NCBI GenBank assembly: GCA_033085395.1
Contig: JANQBS010000143.1
Location: forward strand, 1-64,000
Source of the DNA: Xanthoparmelia taractica
Lineage: Eukaryota > Ascomycota > Lecanoromycetes > Lecanorales > Parmeliaceae
Length of the DNA: 64,000 nucleotides
Direction of reading: 5' to 3'
Positions 1 through 11,314 of this stretch are shown here, in pieces (within the stretch, counting starts at the first letter, position 1; the number at the start of each line of letters is the position of its first letter). The notes beneath the pieces are model-generated. The model searched no databases and had not been told where the DNA came from. It saw only the letters and a list, made by a program, of their open reading frames with translations. A program made the translations under genes and the position numbers.

Positions 1-392
1 CACTACTCAGCCCTATCGCTTGTATGTAGTCAGATTTTTCAGTAGCTACAAACCATCCGTCACCCACATTTGCAACACCATGCGCAGGTTAAATCAGCCT
101 AGCCTATGACTTAGAAGTAGTAGTGGGGCATTTTCATAGGGCTGAACCCCGCAATAGGGCTTTCAGCCTTCGTTCTCATTACAAGCGGGCACGTGTAGAA
201 AGCGTATGGCAGGGCACACCTGCCATGGCTCACCGCCACGGTTGCACACGCCAGGTTCTCGAGAAACCTCGACTCTTCTGTCCCCGCAAACAGAGAGACT
301 TGTTGAGGAGCGTTGTGGCAAGGAACATCGCCCTAGCAGCCTCATCCGAGCGAACACAGCAACCCTGCGATGTTGGCCCACACTCTAGTGTG
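1..392. other. Window edge and 5' flank of the AAA ATPase relic
   Basis: Open frames cross this stretch on both strands, but none resembles a known protein and the frame leading into the ATPase begins at a non-ATG codon. The first ATG followed by family-like sequence is at 393. Nothing else is recognised here. Confidence 0.5.
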
Positions 393-1977
393 ATGAATGC
401 GCTGCGAAGCCACTTCTCAAAGTCGGGAATACTGTCCAATATCGGCATTGTTGATACCCTGCGCAGATGGCACCCCAACCACACCATTACGCAGACACCA
501 AAATCGACAGGGATTCTCAAATTGGTAAAAGCCGGCTATGCTGATGCAACGCTGGATACCGGCATTGATTTCTATGGATCACGGACCTATAAACCAGCCA
601 CTGATGACGGGAAGAAGACCGGGCGTTTGAAAGACAAAGTGGAGTTTGGGAGATTCAAATATCGTTGGAAAGATCAGGATTTTCAGGTGTACGTTGCGGA
701 CTATTGGAAGAGTGAATATTCTCAGGTGACAAATCATTACATACTATATCCACGAAGCCAAGGGGATGTCATAAATGGGCGGTCCCAGACCGTGGACAGC
801 CTTATCACGGCCGCCACTCAGCGTCTGTCTGAGATCAAGGAAGAGATATGGGTGTATGACCGAGGGTATTGGAGAAAGAATCACAAGCTTTGGAAGCCTT
901 CAAAGTCACTGGCCCAACGTGCTCTGGCCGTTTCCTGCTGCTGATCTTGGATCTATTAAGCTGATAATTTTAGCGTGGAATCATTCTTCATGGGCTGCCT
1001 GGAAACGGGAAAACAATCTCTATCAAGGCTCTGATGCGCTCTCTCGCTTCCCGGTCAAAGCCCATCCCAACTTTGTATGTCAAATCTCTGGGGAAGTCCT
1101 GCGACCAGGACGACATTCGCTCTATATTCGAGAAAGCACGGGAGACAGGCCCTTGCCTCCTCGTCTTTGAAGATATCGATAGTCTGGTGTCCGACAGTGT
1201 TAAGAGCTTTTTCCTCAATGAAGTAGATGGGTTGGAGGGTAATGACGGTATCATGATGGTCGGAACCACCAATTATTGTGTGTTCACTCCCCAGCGCTCC
1301 TCTGAATGAATTGCAGTGTTGACTCCAGTCTCGGCAGTGGACAGACTGGACGCGGGAATCTCCAAGCGTCCGAGTCGATTCGACCGGAAATATCACTTTG
1401 CGCTTCCCGCAACAACAGAAAGAATGCAATATTGTGAATACTGGAGGCTCGTATCCAACCCTTGCAGCCGCCATCGCCTGTTTTACTTATACGTGTCTAT
1501 AGATCAAAGCTGTCAAAGAACTCGTCTCTTAGATTGCCTACCCAGATATCTTCTGCAATTGCAAGCATCACGGAGGGTTTCAGCTTCGCATATCTGCAAG
1601 AAGCCTTCGTCACCGCCTTGCTGTCTATCATTCAAACGCAGAGAGCGAGTCCGGTCCAACCCGATACTTCAGGAATTTCCACATCCGATGATCTCGCGTC
1701 GAATGCGGTGTGGCAGGCGATTAGCAAGCAGGTCCAAACGCTACGCAAAGAAATGAAAGACAGCCGGAAAAGTGTGGAAGATGCCGAGAAGAATAGCATG
1801 TTGAGCGACGCTCGCTCGAGCTCCGCTATTATTCCTGAGAGGAATGCACTCCCCTCCTGCACTCCCCTCCTGCATGATCTCACTACTCCACTCCGGCAGA
1901 GAATTATTAGCTCTGATAGATCCACTCCATCTTGTATGCATAGGATATCGGACCAAATAGAACATAGAAGGAACTAG
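393..1977 (+). pseudogene. Broken AAA-family ATPase gene
   Basis: This is the remnant of a fungal AAA+ ATPase of the type with an N-terminal domain before one ATPase module. The N-part (393-893) reads in one frame from M-N-A-L-R-S-H to WRKNHKLW. The ATPase core resumes at 974 in another frame with RGIILHGLPGNGKT (Walker A), then LLVFEDIDSL (Walker B) and GTTNY. Intron 1278-1337 (60 nt) rejoins NY to LDRLDAGISKRPSRFD (arginine finger region). Intron 1447-1502 rejoins EYWR to SKLSKN, but its donor is GC, not GT. The C-terminal helical segment runs to a stop at 1975. Between W at 891 and R at 974 only about 80 nt remain, where relatives have about 40 residues, and stops lie in the frame that leads into Walker A. 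I infer a deletion plus decay. A working gene with unusual splicing here is less likely. The exact start and cellular role are unknown. Confidence 0.72.
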
Positions 1978-2762
1978 GCCTAAGATTTATCATGTGATGA
2001 GAGTTCCATGAACCTGAGTACGTCACTAGGTAGGTTTGAAAGAAGCTTGAGCATGTCCTGCTCGGTTCGCTTGGCGGACCACATGATACAAAGTACTTAT
2101 GGCCCTATCTACACATTTGGTTCGTTACAGTCGACGCGTAAGCTGAAAATTGTGGGATGGTGAAAGAGCTAATGCCGGCAAGCTCAAAGCGTATCTTTGC
2201 AGCTTCCTCATTCCACTTCGAAGTTGATCGTACAAAATGCTTTGACTACATCGTAGATATCCTTGAGTGATCGAAGCAGCCCAAGAGCATCGACAAGGAA
2301 GTTTAGACCTTTGGCACGAATACTGGAAACTATTTTGCATCCTACTTTCGCCGCGCGCCTTTAATTCTACATCATCTTGTTTGTCGCTTGCGGCATATTT
2401 TATCAAAGGGCGCAAAATCCCTTGAGATTCCAAACCTCGACTCCACCTCCTTCGGCTTTGCAGATTACCGCCGTCTCTCAGCGGTTGCGCCGTATAGAGC
2501 AGCCAATTCCGATATTCTGGCTGCTCCTCTGAAGAAATTATAATAGGCTGCTTAGGGAGGCGTAGGCTGGAGGGTTTTATCTCCGCGAATGGGACGAATT
2601 CAGTCACGTACGTTGTTCTGTCATCCCAATCACCTCATCGTCAAAGTGGCATCTCTTTTGTCCTCTGCCGTCGCCGCTGTGTCTGTCGGAAAGACCCGTC
2701 GGCGGTGACCGTGTGTCCGTCCGTGTGAGCTGTGTTGGGAAAAATCAAATCCACGATACGAT
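1978..2762. other. Spacer with no recognised gene
   Basis: A minus-strand open frame at 2125-2607 starts at GTG and resembles nothing I know. A GTACGT donor-like site lies at its start, so a decayed exon is possible. No repeat or RNA gene is seen. Confidence 0.4.
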
Positions 2763-3540
2763 TTAGCACTCGTGATTCAGTCGAGAGACTTGCTTTGACA
2801 TTCCATTGCGAGAGGGTCCTTCCGTCATCTCCGTAGTCGCTTGATTCTGCGCCAATCCGTAGAAATCGAAGAATCGGGACTGGACGAGTCTCTTGCGGAA
2901 TCTGTACAGCTGCTCTCCTATTTCAGTGAGCTCCAGCTCGTTCCAGAGCATGGAGAGCATCTGCGCGGTCTTAAGTGAGCGAGGCGCGTCAAATGCAGCG
3001 CAGGTGTAAGGCGCATTAGCCACACAGCTTTGAATCAGCAGATCTTGGGAGCCCACAAGAGCGTAAACGGAAAAGGGCCTGCCTCAAGTCCCTCAACTTC
3101 TATACTGCCGATGAGGCCGAGCTTGAGGACGAGTCCAGGCGGTAACGCGGATACATCCACGGCGCCTTCATCTGAAGTCTGAGGCTGCACAGACGTAGAG
3201 CTTTCGTTGGGGTTCGAAGATGGTATTGTCTCCACCTCTGCTTGAGTGTTGGAAGCGGCAACCGCGCCCGAATCTCGCGTCCGTCTCTCTCTTTGTAGAT
3301 CCCCGTTGAGTGCTGAGGGATCGTTGATGGGAGCGTAATCCGTGGTGCCTGTCGGCGATGTCTTCTCGCTCGCCGCGGGGGAAGAGGGAGGGGCCCTCTC
3401 TCTGGATGGAAATGGTAATCGAGAGTGAAGGAGCGGCTCAGAGACGGATTAGGGACGCAGTGAATATCGAGGAAAAGGTGCTTGTCGTACAGATGCGGCG
3501 CCACGAGGAAGAGCGGTTGGTAGCTGTTTTGGAAAGCTAC
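2763..3540 (-). pseudogene. Unresolved minus-strand coding remnant or mis-assembled gene
   Basis: Three overlapping minus-strand frames look protein-like but cannot be joined by an ordinary intron. The upstream frame (about 3520-3400) reads LFLVAPHLYDKHLFLDIHC. A second frame (about 3400-3035) is a Ser/Thr/Pro-rich segment that becomes ALPPGLVLKLGLIGSIEVEG. The third frame (3056-2763) reads FDAPRSLKTAQMLSMLWNEL and then GEQLYRFRKRLVQSRFFDFY. The last two are joined by a one-base frame shift near 3050, with no room for an intron of 45 nt or more. I do not recognise the family. It may be a frameshifted pseudogene, a sequencing indel, or a gene with introns I cannot place. The dehydrogenase gene upstream runs in the same direction. 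Confidence 0.35.
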
Positions 3541-3614
3541 AATGAAGCCATGCTATTCAGACTTCCCTTGCTCCGCCCTCACATAACTCATACCAGTGGT
3601 CCAGCTTACTCCAC

Positions 3615-4427
3615 TCAGAAAGGGACGAGCTTAGGGTTACCCTTTTCGTCCTCGCCAACAATCTTACCCACATCAGCATCTCTCTCGCCCTCTATAACGC
3701 ACCTAATAATTCTTCCACCAATGTTCGGATGGCCACCGCCCAAAGCTGCAATCTTCTCCTTGATACCTCCGAGATTTGTAGCGAGGAAGCCGGGTCCAAC
3801 ACCCCACACCTTTACTCCATCCTCCTTCATCTTGTGGTTCCAGTCCAGCATCACCATGTTAAGGGCCGTCTTGCTAGAACGGTATCCGATCGTTTCAAAG
3901 TCCACCTTCTTAGGCCATCCAGCCGGTAGAGGCGGTGTAGGGAAGTACTTCTGGCTTGCAACGGTGATTTGGGAGAGACCGGCCACGAAGATCAGACGGG
4001 GCTCAGATGACTTGAGCAAGAGCGGCATGAAAATGTAGGTCATCACATTCGCACCGGTAACGTTGACGTCGTAGGCCTTGTTGAAGCAGTCACGTAGAGA
4101 TATTTCACCGGCAACGTATTGAATGTCGAAGGTAGCTCCGGCGTTGTTGACGAGTGCGTCGAGGTGACCTGGATTAGCTTTGACTTGTTCGAAAGCCTTC
4201 TGGATCGACTCGTCACTGGTAACATCGACCTGGATTAGTTCAACGGTGTTATCGGTTTTTGGAACTTCCTTGCGGAGCTTCTCGATGGCAGCTGTGCCCT
4301 TTTCCAGAGAACGACTGCCGAGAAAAACGTGATATTTGGCTTTGTCAGACTCGAGAAAGGCTTTGACGGCTTCGTAGCCGATACCATCGTTGGCGCCGGT
4401 GACTAGAACGACCTTATGGGACGCCAT
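3615..4427 (-). CDS. Short-chain dehydrogenase/reductase
   Basis: An intronless 270-residue NAD(P)-dependent oxidoreductase of the classical SDR family, starting at the ATG at 4427. The Rossmann glycine motif TGANDGIG is at residues 10-17 and the NNAG motif at 94-97. A catalytic-type Ser is near 152, and the YRSSK (YxxxK) active site is at 182-186. Length and motif spacing match an intact SDR. The long open frame on the opposite strand (3358-4038) is a shadow of this gene. The substrate cannot be read from sequence. There is no signal peptide, so it is probably cytosolic. The upstream neighbour is 1.4 kb away and on the other strand, so no pathway context is available. Confidence 0.93.
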   Translation of the reverse strand: MASHKVVLVTGANDGIGYEAVKAFLESDKAKYHVFLGSRSLEKGTAAIEKLRKEVPKTDNTVELIQVDVTSDESIQKAFEQVKANPGHLDALVNNAGATFDIQYVAGEISLRDCFNKAYDVNVTGANVMTYIFMPLLLKSSEPRLIFVAGLSQITVASQKYFPTPPLPAGWPKKVDFETIGYRSSKTALNMVMLDWNHKMKEDGVKVWGVGPGFLATNLGGIKEKIAALGGGHPNIGGRIIRCVIEGERDADVGKIVGEDEKGNPKLVPF

Positions 4428-5900
4428 TGCTAGCTATGATTCGTGTATGGATGGTTGGATGGGGGTTGTTGTTGATTATGCACGGGTGGTCGGTGGTAGA
4501 TGGTAGGTAGGTGGTGAGATGTTTGTTGTGATTGACTTGACTTGTACTTGTACTCCGTATGTTGTTCAAAGTCAATCGACTTGCAGGAAGCGGAGTTAGG
4601 ACTACTCTAACTCCGGACCGCTCCTCCACGCTTAACTCCGCTTAACGCCTATCAGGCTTTTGTCCAGTCAACCCGACGGCTGACGGCCAGCTTGGAGCAA
4701 TAGGAGCTGGGGCGTGGTGTGGGGCCAGCAGCATCAAGTTATGAACTCCCAACGAGCAGTATCTCTCTGGACTGTCACCCGTTCAGAGCGTGATAGCAGG
4801 AGTCATAGATAGGAATCGAAACACCACGACTGCCGAGCGAAGGTAGAATACTCCATTTTTCAAGTGCCTTCGTCTATCCAAGTATCAAGACCGCAATAAT
4901 TCCAATAATTCCATCAATTCTTCAACTCCTCCGGGGTTTGAAGCGGGATACCTAAGTGGACCTGACTTGCCGTTTCGGTCGTGTCCATGCTGTCTCCCCA
5001 CTTTTCGATTGCTTGAACAACTTTGGCTGTTGGTACATTTTGTAAAGATCCATGCCTTGCTTGCTGATTGGCGTAACAAAATAAACAATAAGCTCGTGTA
5101 ACCCAACATCACCAGGACGTGAAATGTTGCTTGTCATGGCATGGCGAACAACACAACAACCAAATCCAGACGGAACAGTGGTAACACTCCTGGAGAAGTC
5201 AACCAACTGGCGTATACAAAAGACACATTCAGAGGGTCGCAGCAAGTTGCGGCTAGGGTCTCGAAGCTATGATTCAAAATTATTAGTGAGATATGATGAG
5301 TATAACATCTGTTCGCCGTATGCCAAGCCCGGTGACGATCAACGTTGCTCCGGGGAAGACTTCTTCAAGCACTTTATAGCCTATCTAGTCAATCAAGCAG
5401 TCAATCCCACTACACGTCCATAATTCCTTAACAGCTTGTGCCGATATGATAAGACTTGCTAACGTCTATCGATGTATAGCTAGTAGGATTTAGGGGTATT
5501 CGAGTATAGAATTATATTAAAGAGTAGTATAAGGAAAAAGAAGCGTAACGAAGCGATGTTAATAATAAAATATATTAATATCATTGTTGCTTTTTCTTAC
5601 GATCTCATCTTATTACTCTTACAAGCTGAATATAAGTTCTTAGCTACGCATATAACGTAAATAGTATCGATGGATTTACGAACCATCTGTTCGAAACATG
5701 GTAATAAACACGTAAAAAAAATTGATTCTCTAATAATAATAGACAACTCTAGCTCAGGCGATCCTTACCCGCGTCGCGCGAGCGTAGCGTCAGCTTAGCC
5801 ATTCACAACATATCGAAATTCCGCTTGTGAGCAAGATAATCTAAGTCGGATTTCACTTTTCCAAGTGTACACCTTTCGCTAGGTGCATGTCCTTGAGACT
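4428..5900. other. Long spacer, AT-rich in its second half
   Basis: No convincing gene. Short frames (for example 5124-5423 +) lack family resemblance. From about 5440 to 5760 the sequence is AT-rich and TA-rich, with an imperfect inverted repeat (listed separately). The last 100 nt are the presumed promoter of the importin gene. Confidence 0.5.
5528..5636. repeat. AT-rich imperfect inverted repeat
   Basis: The left arm contains AAGGAAAAAGAAGCGTAAC and GATGTTAATA. The right arm contains AATATCATTGTTGC followed by TTTTTCTTACGATC, which is roughly its reverse complement. The centre is ATAAAATATATTAAT. This would form an imperfect hairpin, and it may be the remnant of an AT-rich mobile sequence. 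The boundaries are approximate. Confidence 0.35.
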
Positions 5901-8900
5901 ATGGAGCAGCAAGTGCTGGATCTTTTAGCAGCCACTCTCGTTGCCTCGGCCGCCATTCGCAGCGATGCAGAGCGCCATTTGGAGCAACTCTACACTAACG
6001 AGACATTCCCAATTTCCCTAATCTCCATAGCGTCTCACAAATCTGTCCCTCTCGATCATCGCCAGGCTGCGCTACTGTCCCTAAAAAAGTTGGTACTGAA
6101 AATATGGTCACCATCCCTGGAGGAATACGAAGGTCCGGATACCTTGAGTGACGCGACCAGAGAGCAAGTGCGGCAGTCCGTACTGACAATTGCGACTGCC
6201 TCCGATGAGGAGAGGAAGATCGTTGCAGCGGCCAGCTACGTTGTTAGTAAAATCGCCAGTGCCGACTTCCCAGAACAATGGCCGAGCTTGCTTCCCACCC
6301 TGCTGAACCTCGTACCACAAGCGGATGCGACACAGCTACACGGCGCGCTTCTGGTCCTTGGTGGTCTTGTCGAAGACGGCTTCGATGAAGAGCAGTTTTC
6401 TGGGAGTGCCATCGACCTTGTCAGATGTATCTACAATGTAGCAGTCGATGGGAATAAAAGGCTGACTACAAGAGCTCTGGCGGTCTCGATTTTTCGAGCC
6501 TGCCTCGATACGATGGAACTTGTGTATCAGACTAACAAGGCTTCTGTGACGCAGTTCATGCAAGAGCTCTCGGACGCATGGTCACCATTCTTCGTCGAGG
6601 TGCTCAAAATGCCTCTCCCACGTATGCCGAGCGAAGAGGAGGAGAATGAGAAAGGTCCCGCAGACTCGAACTGGCGAGGAGTGATTGCTTTGAAAACGCA
6701 GGTCGTGAAGGTCAAGTGCAGTAGTCACACCTATGTGACCATGCGCTGACCAAAATCTAGGCACTCGACAAAATTCATAACATGTTCCCGCAGCTTCTCA
6801 GTCCGCGCACCCTAGAATTATTTAGCGCAATATGGGAGTCACTACAAGCCCACCTGTCACCATATCTCACCATGTATACCGGAGACCAACAGAGACAGAG
6901 TCGCATGGATGACGCAGATCGACTGCCATATACTCTGGACTATCTTGTCATCGAGGAGATTGATTACATGCAGACACTTTTAAACACATCGACAATCAAA
7001 CAAGAGTTGGATGTGCAACTGGCACCAGAGAACATTGCTAATGGAACTTCTAATAATACCTGGATTCAGCAAATATTAGCTACGGCTGTGGGCTATTCTC
7101 AGATCTTGACTGAGGACGAAGAGCTTTGGGAAGTGGACGTCAACGTCTTTCTGTCAGAGGAAACTTCCGAGACGGCCAATTACTCCGCTCGCAATGCTTG
7201 CGCTGGCCTCGCCACCAAACTGTGCAGCTACAATTGGCCCGTGCTCGAAAGTCTGCTGGTCTATTCAAAAACAGCTTTCGAGGGGCTAGTGTCGAAGTAA
7301 GAAATATAACCTTGCTATATTTATAGTCCTTAGCTAATAGCGCCATGTTAGCCCAAAGGAAAAGGAGGCGGTGTTATATGTCCTAAAGCAAATTTTAGAA
7401 GAAATCAGCCCGTACGAGAGGCCTGTGGGTCTCCAGATCGCTCAGGCTTATCTTGGCCATAGCCAGATTGCTATGCAGGACAGTGGAAACGAATTCTTGA
7501 GAGCGCGTGGCTTCATTGCCGCGGGCGCTCTCATCACGGCACCCGGGAAAGCATTACGGGATATAGTCCCTGAATTCGCTCTCCAGTCTCTCAAGGCCAT
7601 TGAAAATGATGCCTCCGATATTGTCAAAGTCTCCTCTATGCGGGTGCTACAACAGTGTCTGAAAGTCTTACCGGCAGGGAGAGCCCAGGAATTCCAGGTC
7701 CAAACGGTGGCGGCGATCTCTGGATTCTTATCATCGCATGATCTCACTGAGGCCAATGATACCGAGGACCTCTTGGATACGCTGGTAGAGACCCTTCGAG
7801 ATGCTATCATGACCGACCCGACCTTGTGCCTTGAACACCCGGCACTCGATGTGCTCTTTACAATGGCGTCATATGGCGCTCGCAGCTGGCAAACGTCTAT
7901 GCTTGTCAACGAGACTTTTGAATCCATTACTTCCACTATGTCTTCAAGGGGGCCCGAGTCTTATGCTCGGCTGTGTTCAAAAGCTCTCCCAGTCCTGACA
8001 GGCGCCCTGGACGTGGGAGACATGACCTCACAAATTGCGCTCAGCGACATCGCTGTATCGTTACTCTCTACACTTGCAGAGTACGGATCAGAACCATTAC
8101 CTCAGGGATTTGTTTCCACGTTACTGCCAAAATTATATCGACTCTTGTTCCTGCCATTGGAGTTCAGCGTCCATCAGTCAGCAACGATCACGATCAAGTA
8201 CATTCTGGTGCACGATCCTGCTCAACTATTCGCTTGGCGCGATCCAGAGACCGGAAAGGAAGGCCTGGAAATAGTTCTTCTGATCATTGACCGGCTCCTA
8301 GGCCCGGACGTTGATGACTCCTCAGCAGCAGAGGTTGGAGGCCTTGCCGTGGAGTTAGTTGAGAAAGCAGGTGCCGAAAGGCTGGGACCGTACCTCATGC
8401 AGCTGCTGCAAGTGGTAGCGATCCGCCTTAGCACAGCCGAACGTGCAAATTTCATTCAGAACCTCGTCCTTGTGTTTGCTCGACTGTCTATGACTAACGC
8501 GAAGGAAGTACTCGATTTCTTGGCTCAAGTCCAGGTTGAGGGAGCCAACGGTGGCACAGGTCTCGAAGTTGTACTGAGAAAATGGCTCGAGAACTCGGTC
8601 AACTTCTCCGGCTACGACGCCATCAGACAGAACGTCATTGCGTTGACGAACATTTACCAGCTTCACGACGAGCGACTTTCGAACATCCAGACCAAAGGCG
8701 ATCTCATCATCCAGAACGGCTCCCGGATCAAGACCCGCTCCCAGTCTAAGAGAGAGCCCGATCAATATTCGGTCATACCAGTCCCGCTGAAGCTCACCAA
8801 GGTCCTCATTCAAGAGCTGATCAATCCCAGTCCTACGACGCCTGGATTCCACAAGAGAAATCACAGTCTCCAGGGCGGTATAAGCGACGATGAAGACGAT

Positions 8901-9248
8901 GACTGGGAAGACGAGCCCGCAATATTGGATCTTGGCGCTCAGGCCACGAGACAAGGTCAGTGCATCCGCATTATCTCCTTCTTGTCGTTGACTAATTCTG
9001 ACAATCTACCCCTTACAGATCTGATGGGCTACATGGACGAGGCCAAATGGACCACACATGAGTCCGACGACGCGACGCAAAAGTACCTCGTCGATTTCTT
9101 CAACAGCGTATCCAACGATCCGGGCTTCCAGGACTTGTATCATTCCCTGACCGACGCCGAACGCGAGAAGTTGCGGAAGATGAACGAGCAGCAGAATCAA
9201 TTACCGCAGGTCATCCAGTCACCGATTCAGTCGCCGCATCTGGCATAA
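5901..9248 (+). CDS. KAP114: Importin beta-family nuclear transport receptor, Kap114/importin-9 type
   Basis: The model is join(5901..6710, 6761..7296, 7352..8955, 9019..9248), 1059 residues, matching the family's length of about 1000-1050. The start is the ATG at 5901 (MEQQVLDLL). The upstream in-frame GTG is ignored. The N-terminal importin-beta (IBN_N) repeat, AERHLEQLYTNETF, is at about residues 22-95. The rest is alpha-helical HEAT-type repeats. Near residues 955-970 lies the acidic SDDEDDDWEDE stretch typical of Kap114/importin-9, which in yeast carries TBP and histones H2A-H2B into the nucleus (family knowledge). The introns are 50, 55 and 63 nt with CTGAC/CTAAT branch sites. The third (GTCAGT to ACAG) is a multiple of three and stop-free, so unspliced reading hides it. 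Removing it gives RQ-DLMGYMD. Confidence 0.9.
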
Positions 9249-11314
9249 CGATAAGATGTTTGTACGATAGACATGCGCATCGATGTTGTTTAAAGAGAGC
9301 GTCATTGCAGGCGTTGTTAGCCTAGTCTCCGGCTGGGACACATATCCCATTCTTGCGTCATCTTCTTCGTCGACATGAGGAAGCGCTCGCATTGCCTGGC
9401 CGTGTCGGTGTGGCTCCTATTGCTAGACGGTTTCGCCCAGTGCTGGTGGACCGTTATGTATAGAACCAGATAGAATTGTATATGTGATCTATTGACAGAC
9501 CGTCATATAAATAATCTTCGCTATGTGTGCAGCCCACTTTGCTATAATCTAACGACTATTCAGGCCTTATTTTTTCGCACATGATCCCACCCCATCCGCA
9601 CGCCTGCAGGACGAAAAGCTGATAAAATCCTCCGCAATCGCTTCCTGCTTTGATCAGGTAAATTATTCAACGACCCCAGCCGATATTGCAATCAATGACG
9701 CCAACCTGAAGGTCTATCATTGCACCGGATTCCCACTCTCATGCCACATCTTCAACGTGCTTTTCGTAGTTCCGTCTACAACAATAATGCAAGTCGACAA
9801 GCCGTTTTCTCCGGTAACCGAGCTGACCAAAGTCCGTACGGTGAGACGCTTTAAATCATGCTTTAGCCAGGATCAAGTTGATACCGGGCAGCCCGCGACG
9901 TGGACTCTGTTGAGATGGTAGCCGAACTCTCTTGGCTGTGGAAGTGATGAGATTGTAGTTTTGAAGGCTAGTGGTTCCTTTTGGCTCTATACTTGGAGAG
10001 AAAAGACGAGTAAAGACTAGAAGGACTTACTTGAAACCATATATGTCGCCCATGCACGTCGCTCATAATACTTCTCCTGTGTCGAGCACTGATATACTGA
10101 GCCTCAATATCAATAATGACCAAGGTGAGGCAGGTTTCAATATGATTGGGCAATGATTCGAGGTCATGATTGATCGAAATCCTCATCGGGCGGTGAGTGT
10201 CTGACTCTGCATTGCGCAATTGCCTTTCAAAAGCCGCTTTGCAACCTTGGAAGCAGTGGCGATGTATCATCGGATTTCTCTCGCTGTTCTCCAATGCTAG
10301 CGCCATCGTGGGAAAAAACCTCCTGGCTTTCGCTGCGCACTTCAGACGCTGGTCCGAACTCGATTTGGAGTTCGTGGTGAATTTCTTGACTCTCACTGGT
10401 CCTTGCAGGCACTCTCAGCTCAATGCTTGGCCCCAGCTCTGGGTAAGAAACTTCTCTTGAATTTCTGAAACATCACTCTTGAAGCCGTTTCCCGCAAGAT
10501 CCATCTCGAAACACAGCAACTTGAGCCTGTTTCAGAAGAAACCCAAGGCTTTACATGTTCCCAGGGACTGAGACCGCTGACAAATTGCTCGTCAAGCAAA
10601 AAAACATGAATCAACAGATTTGGCGTGATATTGGAGAAAATGTATAGTACTACGCTGCCGAAGGAAGTCAGAGATCTTGACCGATTGATGGGCATGTTTG
10701 ATACACATTTTCCACCGCTTTCTGAGTCTAAGCGCGCAGATGATATTGATGACCGTGGAGATTAAGTTGATTTGAGGGAGTGTACGTGTATAAGATACCG
10801 AGATAATAGAACATTTTGTATTAGAGAAGTGTGAGACGCAGCAACAGCCGCAGCAGGGTATTGGATAATAAGGCATGCTACTTGAGTGAGTTCATTAACC
10901 CTGTGGATTTTCTGTACTCAGTGGTTCATGATACTTGAGGTAGAAGTACATATCATTGAGAAATACTATCGTAATAAATTCCGCAGAATATTGAAGTATA
11001 CATACAGTACCTGGTTTTATAAGTCACTTAGACTAGTGCATGTGCCCGGGCGTACCTTATTGCCGGGTAGATTCTAGTGTCCAATCTGAGTCAGACAATC
11101 ATCCATGTCGTCAACGTTCTCTATTGTCTATCTTGTTACACTTACCTTTCCAGAGAATGAACAGGTAGAACTTCTGCAAACCGTGGGCAGGCAGCAAGAT
11201 CAGGCATTTGACAGGATGCACCTTTAAAGCATTACGATGCATACACAAGACGGGTTTGCCAAGAGCATAGGACCATTGCAATCACAACAGTGTCTTTGAC
11301 CTGCGCAGGCACTC
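9249..11314. other. 2 kb spacer with no recognised gene
   Basis: Holds the 3' flank of KAP114 and the promoter of the regulator gene. Overlapping frames on both strands at 9968-10876 are short, share no family motifs and cannot be spliced into one another convincingly. One plus-strand segment at 10633-10765 (MYSTTLPKEVRDLDRLMGMF) looks protein-like, so a decayed gene is possible. Confidence 0.4.

Noticed and set aside
3358..4038. 226-codon plus-strand open frame
   Set aside because: It lies antisense to the dehydrogenase gene, whose catalytic motifs are clear. No motifs on this strand.
9968..10876. Overlapping small frames on both strands as a possible gene
   Set aside because: No shared family motif, no consistent introns, and both strands equally open. 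Kept only as a spacer note.
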